A stretch of DNA of 64,000 nucleotides from Metallumcola ferriviriculae (GTDB lineage: Bacteria; Bacillota; JADQBR01). The notes beneath the pieces were generated by a model. That model was not told where the DNA came from. It did not search any database and saw only the letters and a program-made list of their open reading frames with translations. The position numbers and the translations under genes were made by a program. Below are positions 52,599 through 61,635 of the stretch, one piece after another. Positions within the stretch are counted from its first letter, which is position 1. Every line of letters begins with the position of its first letter. Where the stretch lies: positions 1,402,501 to 1,466,500 of the forward strand of contig NZ_CP121694.1 of the NCBI RefSeq assembly GCF_035573695.1, in the 5' to 3' direction.

Positions 52599-53480
52599 TC
52601 ACTCTCTGTTTTTTAAGATTCTGCTTTCAAAATATGATACTGCTTGATACATAAGAGTAGCACAAATAGCAATGATGAAAAGACTGACAAACACCAGTGT
52701 CAGGTTAAATACCTGGAAGCCGTAAATGATTAGATAGCCAAGGCCTTGTTTCGATACCAGGAATTCACCTACGATAACACCCACCCAGGCTAAACCCACG
52801 TTAACCTTCAAAGTTGAAACGATAGTTGGGAAAGAGGCCGGGAGGACGATTTTACTGAATATCTGTTTCTTTACCGCTCCGAAAGAACGGGCTAACCTAA
52901 TGAGATTACTATCCACTTCCTTAAAGCTGCTGTAAACTACAATGGTGGTAATAATTATGGAGATGGCCACGGCCATGGCCAGAATTCCGCCGTAGCCGCC
53001 ACCAAATGCTACGATAAATGTCGGCCCTAAAGCCACTTTAGGCATGCCATTGAGTATCACAAGATATGGGTCTAATACTTTGGACAGAAAAGGTGACCAC
53101 CAGATAATAATGGCGAGAAGGGTGCCGGAAAGGGTACCCAAGATGAAGCCGGCAAAGGTCTCAGTTACTGTGACTATGATATGCTGATGCAGTTGGCCGG
53201 TCATTAGCATTTTATAAAACGTTACCCATATCTTTGAGGGCTTACTAAATAAGAGCGGGTCAATCCACCCTTGGCTTGCCCCTACTTCCCAGAACCCAAC
53301 AAACGCTATAAGAATTGCCAACTGAGTGAGCCGGACCAACAATTGTTCAACCCGATACTTCTTTAAAAATTCCGCATGGGCGGTGGACTTGGCGCCACGG
53401 GTTAGTAGGCGCTGAAGTAAGTTGTTATTTCCTTGGAGAGATGAGGAGCTGCATTTATCCGTTCTCTTGTTCATGCTCAT
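52599..53480 (-). CDS. ABC transporter permease (SsuC/TauC/ThiX-type)
   Basis: A 293-residue membrane protein with about six helices and the EAA loop near VDSNLIRLARSFGAVKKQIF. It belongs to the nitrate/sulfonate/taurine/pyrimidine-precursor permease group. It overlaps the ATPase gene by 26 bases, and all three genes share a strand. The substrate cannot be decided. Confidence 0.9.
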   Translation of the reverse strand: MSMNKRTDKCSSSSLQGNNNLLQRLLTRGAKSTAHAEFLKKYRVEQLLVRLTQLAILIAFVGFWEVGASQGWIDPLLFSKPSKIWVTFYKMLMTGQLHQHIIVTVTETFAGFILGTLSGTLLAIIIWWSPFLSKVLDPYLVILNGMPKVALGPTFIVAFGGGYGGILAMAVAISIIITTIVVYSSFKEVDSNLIRLARSFGAVKKQIFSKIVLPASFPTIVSTLKVNVGLAWVGVIVGEFLVSKQGLGYLIIYGFQVFNLTLVFVSLFIIAICATLMYQAVSYFESRILKNRE

Positions 53481-54240
53481 TCATCTCCTTCCAAATGGCC
53501 TGGAAATATTTTTGGAAATGCGGTACATCTCTTGAAGCGAATGGTAGCGGATCGCGCAGTGGTACTGGAATTTCTATTATATTTTTTATACGGCCCGGAC
53601 TGCTTGCCATAACAATGATACGGTCAGCCATGGCAATTGCCTCTGCTATATCGTGGGTGACCAGTATTGCCGTCTTTTGTCTGCGGCGTAAGGTGTCTAA
53701 TACTAGGTCCTCCAAGCGTAACCGAGTAGTATAATCCAAAGCGGAAAATGGCTCATCTAAAAGTAAAATAAAGGGCTTGGCGGCGAGGGTGCGCACCAGC
53801 GCTACCCTCTGCCGCATCCCTCCGGATAGTTGATTGGGGTAATGGTCTTTGTAATTTGAGAGTTCCATTTCGTCCAGCATTTCCAGGGCATATCGCTGAC
53901 TTTCTTTATTTAACTGCCTGCGTATTTCCAAGCCCAGCATAATATTCTGCTCAATGGTGCGCCATTTCAGCAGATAATCCTGCTGCAGCATATAGCCAAC
54001 CTTACGGGAAGGTGATGTTATTTCCTTACCCAAAATGCTGAGAGAGCCAGTTGTAGGGGGGAATAGTCCCGCCAGTAGTGACAGAATTGTGGTCTTGCCG
54101 CAGCCGCTGGGACCTAGAATGGCGACGAATTCTCCTTCTTTTATGGAGAATGAGACATTTTTTAATGCTTCCGTTTCTCCTTCCATGGTGACATAGGTCT
54201 TGCAGACTTCTGAGAATTTGATTACCTCTCTCGCTTCCAC
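53455..54240 (-). CDS. ABC transporter ATP-binding protein (SsuB/TauB-type)
   Basis: A 261-residue ATPase with Walker A GPSGCGKTT (~45-53), Q-loop MLQQDYLLKW, signature LSGGMRQRVAL (~140), Walker B ILLLDEPFSALD and H-loop VTHDIAEA. GTG 54240 is chosen because AGGAGGTG lies just upstream; the frame is open to an ATG at 54258. It couples ATP hydrolysis to the permease next door. Confidence 0.93.
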   Translation of the reverse strand: MEAREVIKFSEVCKTYVTMEGETEALKNVSFSIKEGEFVAILGPSGCGKTTILSLLAGLFPPTTGSLSILGKEITSPSRKVGYMLQQDYLLKWRTIEQNIMLGLEIRRQLNKESQRYALEMLDEMELSNYKDHYPNQLSGGMRQRVALVRTLAAKPFILLLDEPFSALDYTTRLRLEDLVLDTLRRRQKTAILVTHDIAEAIAMADRIIVMASSPGRIKNIIEIPVPLRDPLPFASRDVPHFQKYFQAIWKEMNEHEQENG

Positions 54241-54300
54241 AACTACACCTCCTACCATCAGATTATGCTTTGGGTAAGGTATAATTGCTTGGTCGGGCGG

Positions 54301-55311
54301 TTATTTATTCATGGCTTTTCTGGCAAATTCGGTATTAACAACTTTTTCATAGGGTACTTTATTAGTTAATTCTCCGGCATATTCCATTACCGCTTCTAGG
54401 TTGTGATATTCTTCCTCATCCAAGATGGGGTCAGTGGCCCAAGTATCCTGCTCTTTGTAACGATTTAATACCATTAACATGGTTTCCCGGTCAGTGTCAC
54501 TAAAATGAGGCTGAATTGCATCAGCGATTTCTGCGATGGAATGGGAATTCACCCACTGTTGGGCTTCGTAGACGGCATCGGTAAACTTTTGAATGGTTTC
54601 TGGTTGGTCGTCGATGATACTTTCCTTGGTGATGTACACAGTGTAAGGAAGCTTACCGCTTTCTTTACCCATAGAGGCAATTACATAACCTTTTCCTGCA
54701 ATCTCCATAGCCGATGCTACCGGTTCAAACAACTGTACAAAATCCCCGGTGCCGGAAGCAAAAGCGGGGCCTAAGTTTTGGAATTCCACGTTTTGAATGA
54801 TTTCCACATCTTTGTGGGGCTCCAGCCCGTTTAAGTACTGCACATATTCACTGACCATTTCCGGCATGCCGCCTTTACGTTGACCCAGCAGTACCTTGCC
54901 CTTCAGCATATCCCAGGAAAAGTTTTCGATGGGCTGCCGAGACACCAAGAAGGAACCGTCTCTTTGGGTCAACTGAGCGAAGTTAACTGCTAAATCGTTA
55001 GCATCTTGATTGGCTACATACATGGTTGCTTCCGAACCCATTAGGATGACATCGGCACTGTCACTTAGCAGCGCAGTCATGGTTTTGTCGCCGCCAAATG
55101 CAGCTGCCAGTTCCACGTCTAGCCCATGCTTTTCAAATATGCCTTGAGTCAAGGCGACATACTGGGGTGCGTAGAAAATAGAATGTGTGACTTCAGCAAG
55201 GCGTACCTTAGTGCTTTCCTGACCGGTGTCAGCCCCTTGGCCGCAGCCTGCGGACACCAGCAAGGCGGCAATAATGCCAGCTACCAACAAAAACCGAATC
55301 AATTTAGACAC
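54301..55311 (-). CDS. ABC transporter substrate-binding lipoprotein (SsuA/NMT1-like)
   Basis: A 336-residue protein with a lipoprotein signal peptide ending ALLVSAGC (Cys ~23) and an NMT1/THI5-like domain (EVTHSIFYAPQYVALTQGIF, AAFGGDKTMTALLSDSADV, GSEATMYVA). Members bind sulfonates, nitrate, taurine or the thiamine pyrimidine precursor. GTG 55311 follows GGAGG at good spacing; the open frame reaches ATG 55326. First gene of the minus-strand operon. The thi operon is 10 kb away, so HMP uptake is only one option. Confidence 0.9.
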   Translation of the reverse strand: MSKLIRFLLVAGIIAALLVSAGCGQGADTGQESTKVRLAEVTHSIFYAPQYVALTQGIFEKHGLDVELAAAFGGDKTMTALLSDSADVILMGSEATMYVANQDANDLAVNFAQLTQRDGSFLVSRQPIENFSWDMLKGKVLLGQRKGGMPEMVSEYVQYLNGLEPHKDVEIIQNVEFQNLGPAFASGTGDFVQLFEPVASAMEIAGKGYVIASMGKESGKLPYTVYITKESIIDDQPETIQKFTDAVYEAQQWVNSHSIAEIADAIQPHFSDTDRETMLMVLNRYKEQDTWATDPILDEEEYHNLEAVMEYAGELTNKVPYEKVVNTEFARKAMNK

Positions 55312-55455
55312 AGTATCAACCTCCAAAAATTTTAGAAATTTTTCTTGCCCTCATAATATATTCATTGCGAGTCAAAAGGTGAAAAACATGATGTTATGTG
55401 TTTTATTTGATAATCATTCGCCGGACTAATATAATGATTAAAAGGAGGAATTAAT

Positions 55456-55572
55456 TTGACAAAGGAAATTGGTCTTATGGAAAAAGCAGAAGAATTTTAT
55501 GGCCAGCTGCGCGGAAGGCAGTATCGCTTTTCTTTTCTCGTATTTATACCGTTGACAGCGTCACGGAATTAA
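55456..55572 (+). CDS. Possible 38-residue leader peptide
   Basis: AAAGGAGG (55441-55448) lies at ideal distance before TTG 55456 and the frame runs to TAA 55572. The first half is a charged amphipathic helix, the second half more hydrophobic. The -35 box of the next gene's promoter lies inside the frame, so it may be a decayed gene, a small regulatory ORF or chance. No similarity recognised. Confidence 0.3.
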   Translation: MTKEIGLMEKAEEFYGQLRGRQYRFSFLVFIPLTASRN

Positions 55573-55580
55573 ACTATAAT
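55552..55580 (+). promoter_or_regulatory. Strong sigma-A promoter
   Basis: TTGACA (55552-55557) and TATAAT (55575-55580), both perfect consensus, with 17 bases between. It leads directly into the amino-acid binding protein gene at 55623. Confidence 0.9.
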
Positions 55581-55622
55581 AAAAAACCAATCAACATACT
55601 TGGTAATAGGGAGGGTAATTTT

Positions 55623-56453
55623 ATGAAGAAGTTTACAATATTAATAGCGTTGATGTTGGTGCTGGTGCTCGCCGTAGGTTGCGGCCAGGGTGGTCAGGAG
55701 CAGTCTGCGCCGGATAAGGAACCCAAGGACGATGGTACCCAGAATGCAGCCACTTTACTGGACAATATCAAGGAACGTGGAACCATTAAAGTGGGTACGG
55801 AAGGGACATACCCCCCATTCACTTTTATGGATGAGAGCGGCAACATTACGGGGTACGACGTCGAAGTAATTACGGAAGTAGCCAAGCGCATTGGTGTGGA
55901 AGCTGAGTTTGTGCCCACCGAGTGGAAAGCCGTGTTTGCGGGCCTTGATTCTAAAAGGTTTGATCTAATTGCCAACCAGGTTGGCATTAATGAAGACAGG
56001 AAGAAAAAGTACGACTTTTCCGAGCCTTACACCGTTTCTGGAGCCCAACTGATTGTACACAAGGATACTGATGATATCAGCAGTGTGGAAGACCTTGCCG
56101 GTAAAAAAGTTGGCGCTAGTCAGGGTAGTAATTACGCCGAAATTGCCGAAGAAGCAGGTGGGGAAATGGCCTTTTATCCGGGAGCCAACGAATATCTGGC
56201 TGACCTGGCTGCCAAGAGAGTTGACGCCGCACTTAACGACCGTCTGTTTGTAATGGAATACATTATGAATCATCCAAACCAAAACCTCAAAGTTGCCGGT
56301 GAGCCTTTTAATCGTTCGGAAATGGCTTTCACTTTTAGAAAAGGTTCAGAAGAATTGGTTGACGCTGTTAATCTGGCGCTGGAGGAAATGCGTGCCGACG
56401 GTACTTTAGCAGAAATTTCTCAGAAATGGTTTGGTGAAGATGTCAGTAAGTAG
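55623..56453 (+). CDS. Amino-acid ABC transporter substrate-binding lipoprotein
   Basis: A 276-residue protein with a lipoprotein signal peptide (VLVLAVGC, Cys ~20) and a type II periplasmic-binding fold: GTIKVGTEGTYPPFTFMDE, GYDVEVITEVAKRIG and FDLIANQVGI, as in cystine and polar amino-acid binding proteins. GGGAGG precedes ATG and a consensus promoter lies upstream, so it should be strongly expressed. It overlaps the permease gene. Confidence 0.93.
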   Translation: MKKFTILIALMLVLVLAVGCGQGGQEQSAPDKEPKDDGTQNAATLLDNIKERGTIKVGTEGTYPPFTFMDESGNITGYDVEVITEVAKRIGVEAEFVPTEWKAVFAGLDSKRFDLIANQVGINEDRKKKYDFSEPYTVSGAQLIVHKDTDDISSVEDLAGKKVGASQGSNYAEIAEEAGGEMAFYPGANEYLADLAAKRVDAALNDRLFVMEYIMNHPNQNLKVAGEPFNRSEMAFTFRKGSEELVDAVNLALEEMRADGTLAEISQKWFGEDVSK

Positions 56454-57099
56454 TGAATGGCAATATGTAATAAGCTCCCTGCCTATTTTGGTACAGGGAG
56501 CTTATGTCACATTATATTTAAGCCTTGGTTCCATGGTAGGAGCCTTGGTTTTAGGCTTATTGGTCGCCTTAATGCGCATTTCAAAATTCCGGCTGATAAA
56601 GGGGGTAGCTAGGTTTTATGTATCATTTTTCCGCGGCACCCCATTATTGGTTCAACTGCTGCTGTTTTATTATGGTTTAACCAGCTACAATATTGTATTA
56701 GACCCATTGCCTGCTGCATATTTGGGTTTAATTCTTCACTTTGGAGCATATATTTCGGAAACATTTCGTGCCACTATTCTATCAATCAAGAAAGGTCAGT
56801 GGGAAGCAGCTTTCTCACTAGGCATGAACTACCTTCATACCTTTTGGCATGTTATTCTACCCCAGGCGGTAAGGATATCAATTCCTCCTTTATGGAACAG
56901 TTTTATTGATATTCTCAAATCATCGTCCTTGGCATCGGTAGTTATGGTAGGAGAAATTACTCGTATCGTCACGGAGCAAAGTGCCGCAAAGTTCATTTTC
57001 ATGCCTTATTTCATGGCACTCGCACTCTTTTATTGGATAGTGGTGATTGCTATGGGACGAGTGCAGGAGTGGTTGGAACAGAGGTTATCCATACCTTAA
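56440..57099 (+). CDS. Amino-acid ABC transporter permease
   Basis: A 219-residue membrane protein with about five helices and the HAAT family pattern: FFRGTPLLVQLLLFYYG and the EAA loop QWEAAFSLGMNYLHTFWHVILPQA. ATG 56440 overlaps the end of the binding-protein gene by 14 bases. The usual GlnQ/TcyC-type ATPase gene is missing; a terminator follows directly, so an ATPase from elsewhere must serve it. Confidence 0.92.
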   Translation: MSVSSEWQYVISSLPILVQGAYVTLYLSLGSMVGALVLGLLVALMRISKFRLIKGVARFYVSFFRGTPLLVQLLLFYYGLTSYNIVLDPLPAAYLGLILHFGAYISETFRATILSIKKGQWEAAFSLGMNYLHTFWHVILPQAVRISIPPLWNSFIDILKSSSLASVVMVGEITRIVTEQSAAKFIFMPYFMALALFYWIVVIAMGRVQEWLEQRLSIP

Positions 57100-57115
57100 T
57101 ATAAGAATTTTTATT

Positions 57116-57136
57116 GCCGCGTTCGCGGCTTTTTTT
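57116..57136 (+). terminator. Terminator after permease
   Basis: GCCGCG (57116-57121), TT, CGCGGC (57124-57129), followed by seven T. Confidence 0.9.
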
Positions 57137-57305
57137 ATGCTTTTGTTCTGCTTTTGCCCGCTGCAAAAACGCGATTAACTTAAGACCGCCAAAGGCAATG
57201 AAATCGCTTTTCTTCTTGTCTGGTTATAGATAAGACAAGTCGGGAAGGTGATTCGCTGGCGGATGTGGAAATGGTGGTAGAGAAAATTTCGAGGAGGAGA
57301 GTGTT

Positions 57306-58658
57306 GTGGCCAGGAAGGTACGGTTTATTCATAGCGCGGACTTACATATGGGCAGCCCTTTACGGAATGTGGGTCAGGTCTTTCCAGGACCCAGAAGCAT
57401 TCTTCAGGAGGCGGTCTATACAGCTTTTAAAAGAATTGTTGATGCGGTGCTGCGCTGCCGGGTGGATTTCCTGCTGCTTTCCGGGGATATTTATGACCAG
57501 GAAACTCGGTCAGTTTTTGCTAACCAGTTTTTAGCGGAGCAGCTAAAGCGTCTGGCTGATGAGGACATACCTGTGTACATTATACATGGTAACCATGACC
57601 CACTGGGCAGTAGTCGAGAATTTGTAGACCTTCCGGAAAATGTAAAGGTTTTTGGTTTTGCTGAAGTGGAAACAAGTGAGGTGCTCGGTGAAGGCGGTTT
57701 GACTATCGCGAGAATAATGGGCCAGTCTTACCGGACTGCGTCTGAGTCCCGTAAGATGTACCAAGTCTTTAATCCACCGGATAATGATGTGGTAAACATT
57801 GGCATGCTGCATACTGGACTCAATCCAGGCAGCAACATGTATGTACCTTGTTCCCTGTCAGATTTGAAAAGCAGGGATAATATCAATTATTGGGCCTTAG
57901 GGCATATCCACCGAACTGGGATAATGCACCGGCAGGAACCGTTGGTGGCTTACCCAGGTATCCCCCAAGGAAGGGATGTGGGGGAACCGGGCCTGGGCGG
58001 TTGCTTAATGGTGGAAGCCGAACCGGGAAACTTGCTTCAAGTGTCATTTATCCCCACGGCACCGGTAGTTTGGCAAACCATATCCGTACCGATAGATGGC
58101 CCGGGAATGGCGCTGCGTAATATAGATGATTTGCTGGAACTGATCTTGTCAAAGGGACATGAAATTTTGGAACAGGGAGTGCAGCCGCCTGATGGTTTGC
58201 CTTTAGCAGATGGAGAAACATCTACGGTGGAGGGTTATGTGGTGCGCTGGCTGATTAGTGGACGCGGTGAACTACATCAGACATTATCCGGTGAGGAAGA
58301 AGAAGCTGTCGGTGTCCTGGAAAGCAGGCTTAGAGAGCTGCTGGGCAACGGGTCGCCATTCGTTTGGACAGAAAGCGTTAAAATCCATACCGCACCACCG
58401 CTGCCTAATTTAGAAGCGCTGATGCGGGAGGATACAATTATTAGATCATTGAGCGAGATAAGCCAGGAGATGGAAAGGGACTCGATTAAGCAAGAAGAGG
58501 CAGTACGGGCTATGGGACAAATCTGGTATTGGGAAAAAGACCACGAATACAGCCAAAATGAGGCATTCCCGCTTGATAATGAACGTCTGCAGCAATTATT
58601 GAGCCGCGCCCGGGATATGGTGATTGAAAAAATTCTGGAAGGGCGTGGCGGTCAATGA
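57306..58658 (+). CDS. yhaO: Metallophosphoesterase, SbcD/YhaO-like DNA exonuclease
   Basis: A 450-residue protein with the calcineurin-like metal motifs SADLHMGSPL (~10), SGDIYD (~60), HGNHDP (~96) and GHIHRTG (~200), then a capping region. YhaO-type proteins form SbcCD/Mre11-Rad50-like complexes with YhaN. The GTG start follows GAGGAGGAG. It overlaps yhaN by 4 bases (ATGA), so the two are made together. Confidence 0.9.
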   Translation: MARKVRFIHSADLHMGSPLRNVGQVFPGPRSILQEAVYTAFKRIVDAVLRCRVDFLLLSGDIYDQETRSVFANQFLAEQLKRLADEDIPVYIIHGNHDPLGSSREFVDLPENVKVFGFAEVETSEVLGEGGLTIARIMGQSYRTASESRKMYQVFNPPDNDVVNIGMLHTGLNPGSNMYVPCSLSDLKSRDNINYWALGHIHRTGIMHRQEPLVAYPGIPQGRDVGEPGLGGCLMVEAEPGNLLQVSFIPTAPVVWQTISVPIDGPGMALRNIDDLLELILSKGHEILEQGVQPPDGLPLADGETSTVEGYVVRWLISGRGELHQTLSGEEEEAVGVLESRLRELLGNGSPFVWTESVKIHTAPPLPNLEALMREDTIIRSLSEISQEMERDSIKQEEAVRAMGQIWYWEKDHEYSQNEAFPLDNERLQQLLSRARDMVIEKILEGRGGQ

Positions 58659-61492
58659 AGATAAACCGCCTATATTTTGAAGATTTTGGTATTTTACGTA
58701 ATCAAGCCATGGAGGGTATAGCCGGATCGCCAGTGGTAATTGCCGGCCCTAACCGGGCAGGCAAGACAACCATTGCCACGGCCCTGCGTTATCTTGCTTA
58801 CGGTTTCCCCCGTCAAGGGGCGGGGCTGCCTAGTTTTGTCACACAGCATCGCGTGGAAGCGGATGTGGAGACAGCGGATAGTTTTTCGTATAACATCAGT
58901 CTGAAGGGACATGGAAGCCCCGATATAAGGCCGTTGGGGCGCAATAATTCAAGGGATTTGCCACAGTTGTATGGTGAAATCGATGCTTTTACTTACCGTC
59001 AGGTTTTTTCTATCAGTTTAGACGAATTAAAGCAGGTGCCGGAGGGTTTGGCTGACCGGGAGTTGGAAAATTTACAGGTGCTGCTGCTGGGCGGCGGCTG
59101 GAGTGATATCCTTCGCTTAGAGCAGATACGGGCCGGCCTGGAGAAGGAATATAACGTTATTGGCGGCAAACACGGCAAAATTCATGTCAAGCAATTTGGT
59201 CCTTACGGAGGTAAAGTCAGTGAGGGGCAGGATGAACTGCAGGAAGCACGTAAGGAGTTGGAATCGTTCTATCGACAAAAAGACCGCTTGATAGAAATAA
59301 ACAACAACATGCCATGTTTAGTGAATGACAAGAAGGTGCTTCAGAACAAAGTGGACCGGTTGGAAGTTATTAAAGAACATTTTCAGCATTACCGGCGGAT
59401 GCAGGAATTAGAAAAAGGACTGTCGCAGCATGAGCATCAACAATTGTTGGAGAACTTTCCTGCAAATGCTGAACAGCGGGCAGCGGAGCTCTATCGAGAA
59501 TACGAAGAGGCTCAGGCAGCATTGGAAAAGGCTAAAAAAGATTTGACTTTAGCAGCGGGATTTACTAATGACCGGGAAGCTCTACAAATAGCGCTGTTAA
59601 ACTCGGGAGCGAAACTGGATGAATTTCAGTTAAAGCTTTCCGGATGGCGGGAGAGAATAACAGCTCTTAAACGCGGTCGGGCGGAAAACAGCGGGGAAAA
59701 AAAGCAGCTTGAAGAAGCTATCAGCGAGTTAAACGCTAATTGGCAGCTGACGGAACTTGCCCAGCTAGAGGTAGACCGGGTGAATGAAAGTGAGCTGCAA
59801 AGTCAAGTGGAAGCGTACCAGGAGAAAGAAGGGGAGGCTGATAGCCTGCGTCGGGAGCTTGGCCAGCTCAAACTGCGGTTAGAACAGGCTCAAAAGATTA
59901 AAGGGCTTCAGTCGAGGTCATCGGAAGGCGTCTTAAAGCAGGTGATGCTGCTGACTGCTGCTGATTTAGTGATGACATTGGCGATATCATTGTTAATTAC
60001 TCCTTCTGTTGCCATGGTTATGGGCTTGGTTGGTGGAATGGCGGTATACATTTATTATCAACAGCGCAGCGGTGCTATAAATCAGCAGCTGAGGGAGATA
60101 AAGGATACTAAGAATGAAACTGCGGAGCTAGAAAAACAGTGTGAACTTCTGAATGATAGAATAAGTGCAATAGAGCAGGATATAAACTTAATAGGCGATG
60201 CACTGATGGAAATACGGCAGAAATTGGGCTTGCCGGATAGTGTGGCCTATCACTATTTACCGGATTTCTGTTATCGTCTACGGGATTTAAAAAGATCCTA
60301 TGGGCGTTGGCAGGAAAGGGGTAACAATTTGATTAAAGAAGAAAGAGCCTTGTTTGAAATACTGACAGAAATTGTGTCTACTTTAGATTCCCTGGGATTA
60401 GATACCGGCGATAAGGAGTTAATATCCAACGGCAATTATATTCTTGACCTTGCCGACCGGGCCAACTACTATCTACGGTTGGCGCGACAGGTTGAAGAGG
60501 CAAAATCTAAAAAGGTTGAACAAGAGCAGCGTCTACACCGGTTGCTGGAGCAGGACCCGCTCGGCGACGCGGATAAAAATGTAGAGGAAAGATTGGAAAA
60601 CTTTTTAGAGCGTGCTCAGCGTTGCCAAGTGTTACAACAGGAGCAGCTTGATTATAGAAACATCTTAAATACTCTAACTACGATGCTGGGTACTACCCGG
60701 GGAAAAAATCTCTTTACAGAAGGTGATACAGATATTATTACCGCTTTCGGGCATTCGTTAAATGAGTTTATTTCTCACCGTCAAGCTGCAGAAGCATACG
60801 AAGAAGCTGTAGAAGCGCTTCAACAGGTGGATGCCGAGTATCTGCGGACCACAAAGGAACAGACAAGCTTAGAGAATGAGATACAGCGCCTGGCCTCTGA
60901 TGAAAAGTTTAGGACGGCAAGGCAAAAGATAGATATGGCTAAGGGTGGCTTAGAACCACTGGCTGAGAAATATGCAGTACTGCGTTTGGCGGAACTGATG
61001 ACGACGAAATTAAAGGGAAGGCTAATGGAAGATTCTCAGGGGTCTATTTTTCAAGGGGCCGGGGAAATATTCCGCAGGGTCACCGGCGGTGATTACGATA
61101 CTATTTTACCTCCGGAGGATTTAAAATCTCTCGATTTCCGGGCAGCAATGGCTAGGTCGGGCGAGCATCTGGGTGTAGGCGCTCTTAGCCGGGCAACAAG
61201 AGAACAGCTATTCCTAGCAGTACGGTTAAGTCGGATTCAGGAAATAAAGCCACCCCTGCCGGTTATTTTTGATGATTCCTTTGTTAATTTTGACCCTGTG
61301 CACTGCAGCAAGGTAGTGCGCATGATTGTTGAGTTGAGTAACACTCATCAAGTGTTTGTACTGACCTGCCACCCGCAGCTGATAGACAAACTGATGGTTG
61401 AGGCGGCAGCGCCCCAGTTTTGGGCATTAGAACAAGGTAGACTTTCAGGGCCGTATCATGATTCGGCGGCAATAAAATCGGCGCTGCAGTAA
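58655..61492 (+). CDS. yhaN: YhaN-type SMC-like ATPase (Rad50/SbcC-like)
   Basis: A 945-residue protein with an N-terminal Walker A GPNRAGKTT (~32-40), long coiled coils (~190-420 and ~475-780), a pair of hydrophobic segments between them (~430-470) characteristic of YhaN, an ABC signature LSRATREQL near 845 and Walker B PLPVIFDDSFVNFD near 870. With YhaO it should process DNA ends. The hydrophobic middle might attach the complex to the membrane. The following IS element begins soon after its stop. Confidence 0.9.
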   Translation: MKINRLYFEDFGILRNQAMEGIAGSPVVIAGPNRAGKTTIATALRYLAYGFPRQGAGLPSFVTQHRVEADVETADSFSYNISLKGHGSPDIRPLGRNNSRDLPQLYGEIDAFTYRQVFSISLDELKQVPEGLADRELENLQVLLLGGGWSDILRLEQIRAGLEKEYNVIGGKHGKIHVKQFGPYGGKVSEGQDELQEARKELESFYRQKDRLIEINNNMPCLVNDKKVLQNKVDRLEVIKEHFQHYRRMQELEKGLSQHEHQQLLENFPANAEQRAAELYREYEEAQAALEKAKKDLTLAAGFTNDREALQIALLNSGAKLDEFQLKLSGWRERITALKRGRAENSGEKKQLEEAISELNANWQLTELAQLEVDRVNESELQSQVEAYQEKEGEADSLRRELGQLKLRLEQAQKIKGLQSRSSEGVLKQVMLLTAADLVMTLAISLLITPSVAMVMGLVGGMAVYIYYQQRSGAINQQLREIKDTKNETAELEKQCELLNDRISAIEQDINLIGDALMEIRQKLGLPDSVAYHYLPDFCYRLRDLKRSYGRWQERGNNLIKEERALFEILTEIVSTLDSLGLDTGDKELISNGNYILDLADRANYYLRLARQVEEAKSKKVEQEQRLHRLLEQDPLGDADKNVEERLENFLERAQRCQVLQQEQLDYRNILNTLTTMLGTTRGKNLFTEGDTDIITAFGHSLNEFISHRQAAEAYEEAVEALQQVDAEYLRTTKEQTSLENEIQRLASDEKFRTARQKIDMAKGGLEPLAEKYAVLRLAELMTTKLKGRLMEDSQGSIFQGAGEIFRRVTGGDYDTILPPEDLKSLDFRAAMARSGEHLGVGALSRATREQLFLAVRLSRIQEIKPPLPVIFDDSFVNFDPVHCSKVVRMIVELSNTHQVFVLTCHPQLIDKLMVEAAAPQFWALEQGRLSGPYHDSAAIKSALQ

Positions 61493-61555
61493 TTGGTGCG
61501 CGTAGCATAGATTTGACTTTTTAAGGAGCATTCCTGTAATCAAAAAAAATGATCT

Positions 61556-61584
61556 TTGAAAAAAGAAGTACCTCCTGCTAATAT
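61556..61584 (+). promoter_or_regulatory. Candidate transposase promoter
   Basis: TTGAAA (61556-61561) and TAATAT (61579-61584) are 17 bases apart; TATACT at 61582 is an alternative -10. A start near 61591 would begin just after the left arm of the inverted repeat. A second candidate, TTGACT (61513) and TGTAAT (61535), would include that arm. Confidence 0.5.
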
Positions 61585-61630
61585 ACTAGGTGTCACCGGT
61601 CGATGACCCTTAATTCGCAAAGGAGGTACT
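61567..61630 (+). promoter_or_regulatory. Inverted repeat that can mask the transposase ribosome site
   Basis: AGTACCTCCT (61567-61576) is the exact reverse complement of AGGAGGTACT (61621-61630), which contains the AGGAGG ribosome site of ATG 61636. In RNA entering from outside the element both arms are present and can pair, hiding the site; RNA from the promoter at 61556 lacks the left arm. Confidence 0.65.
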
Positions 61631-61635
61631 CCAAA

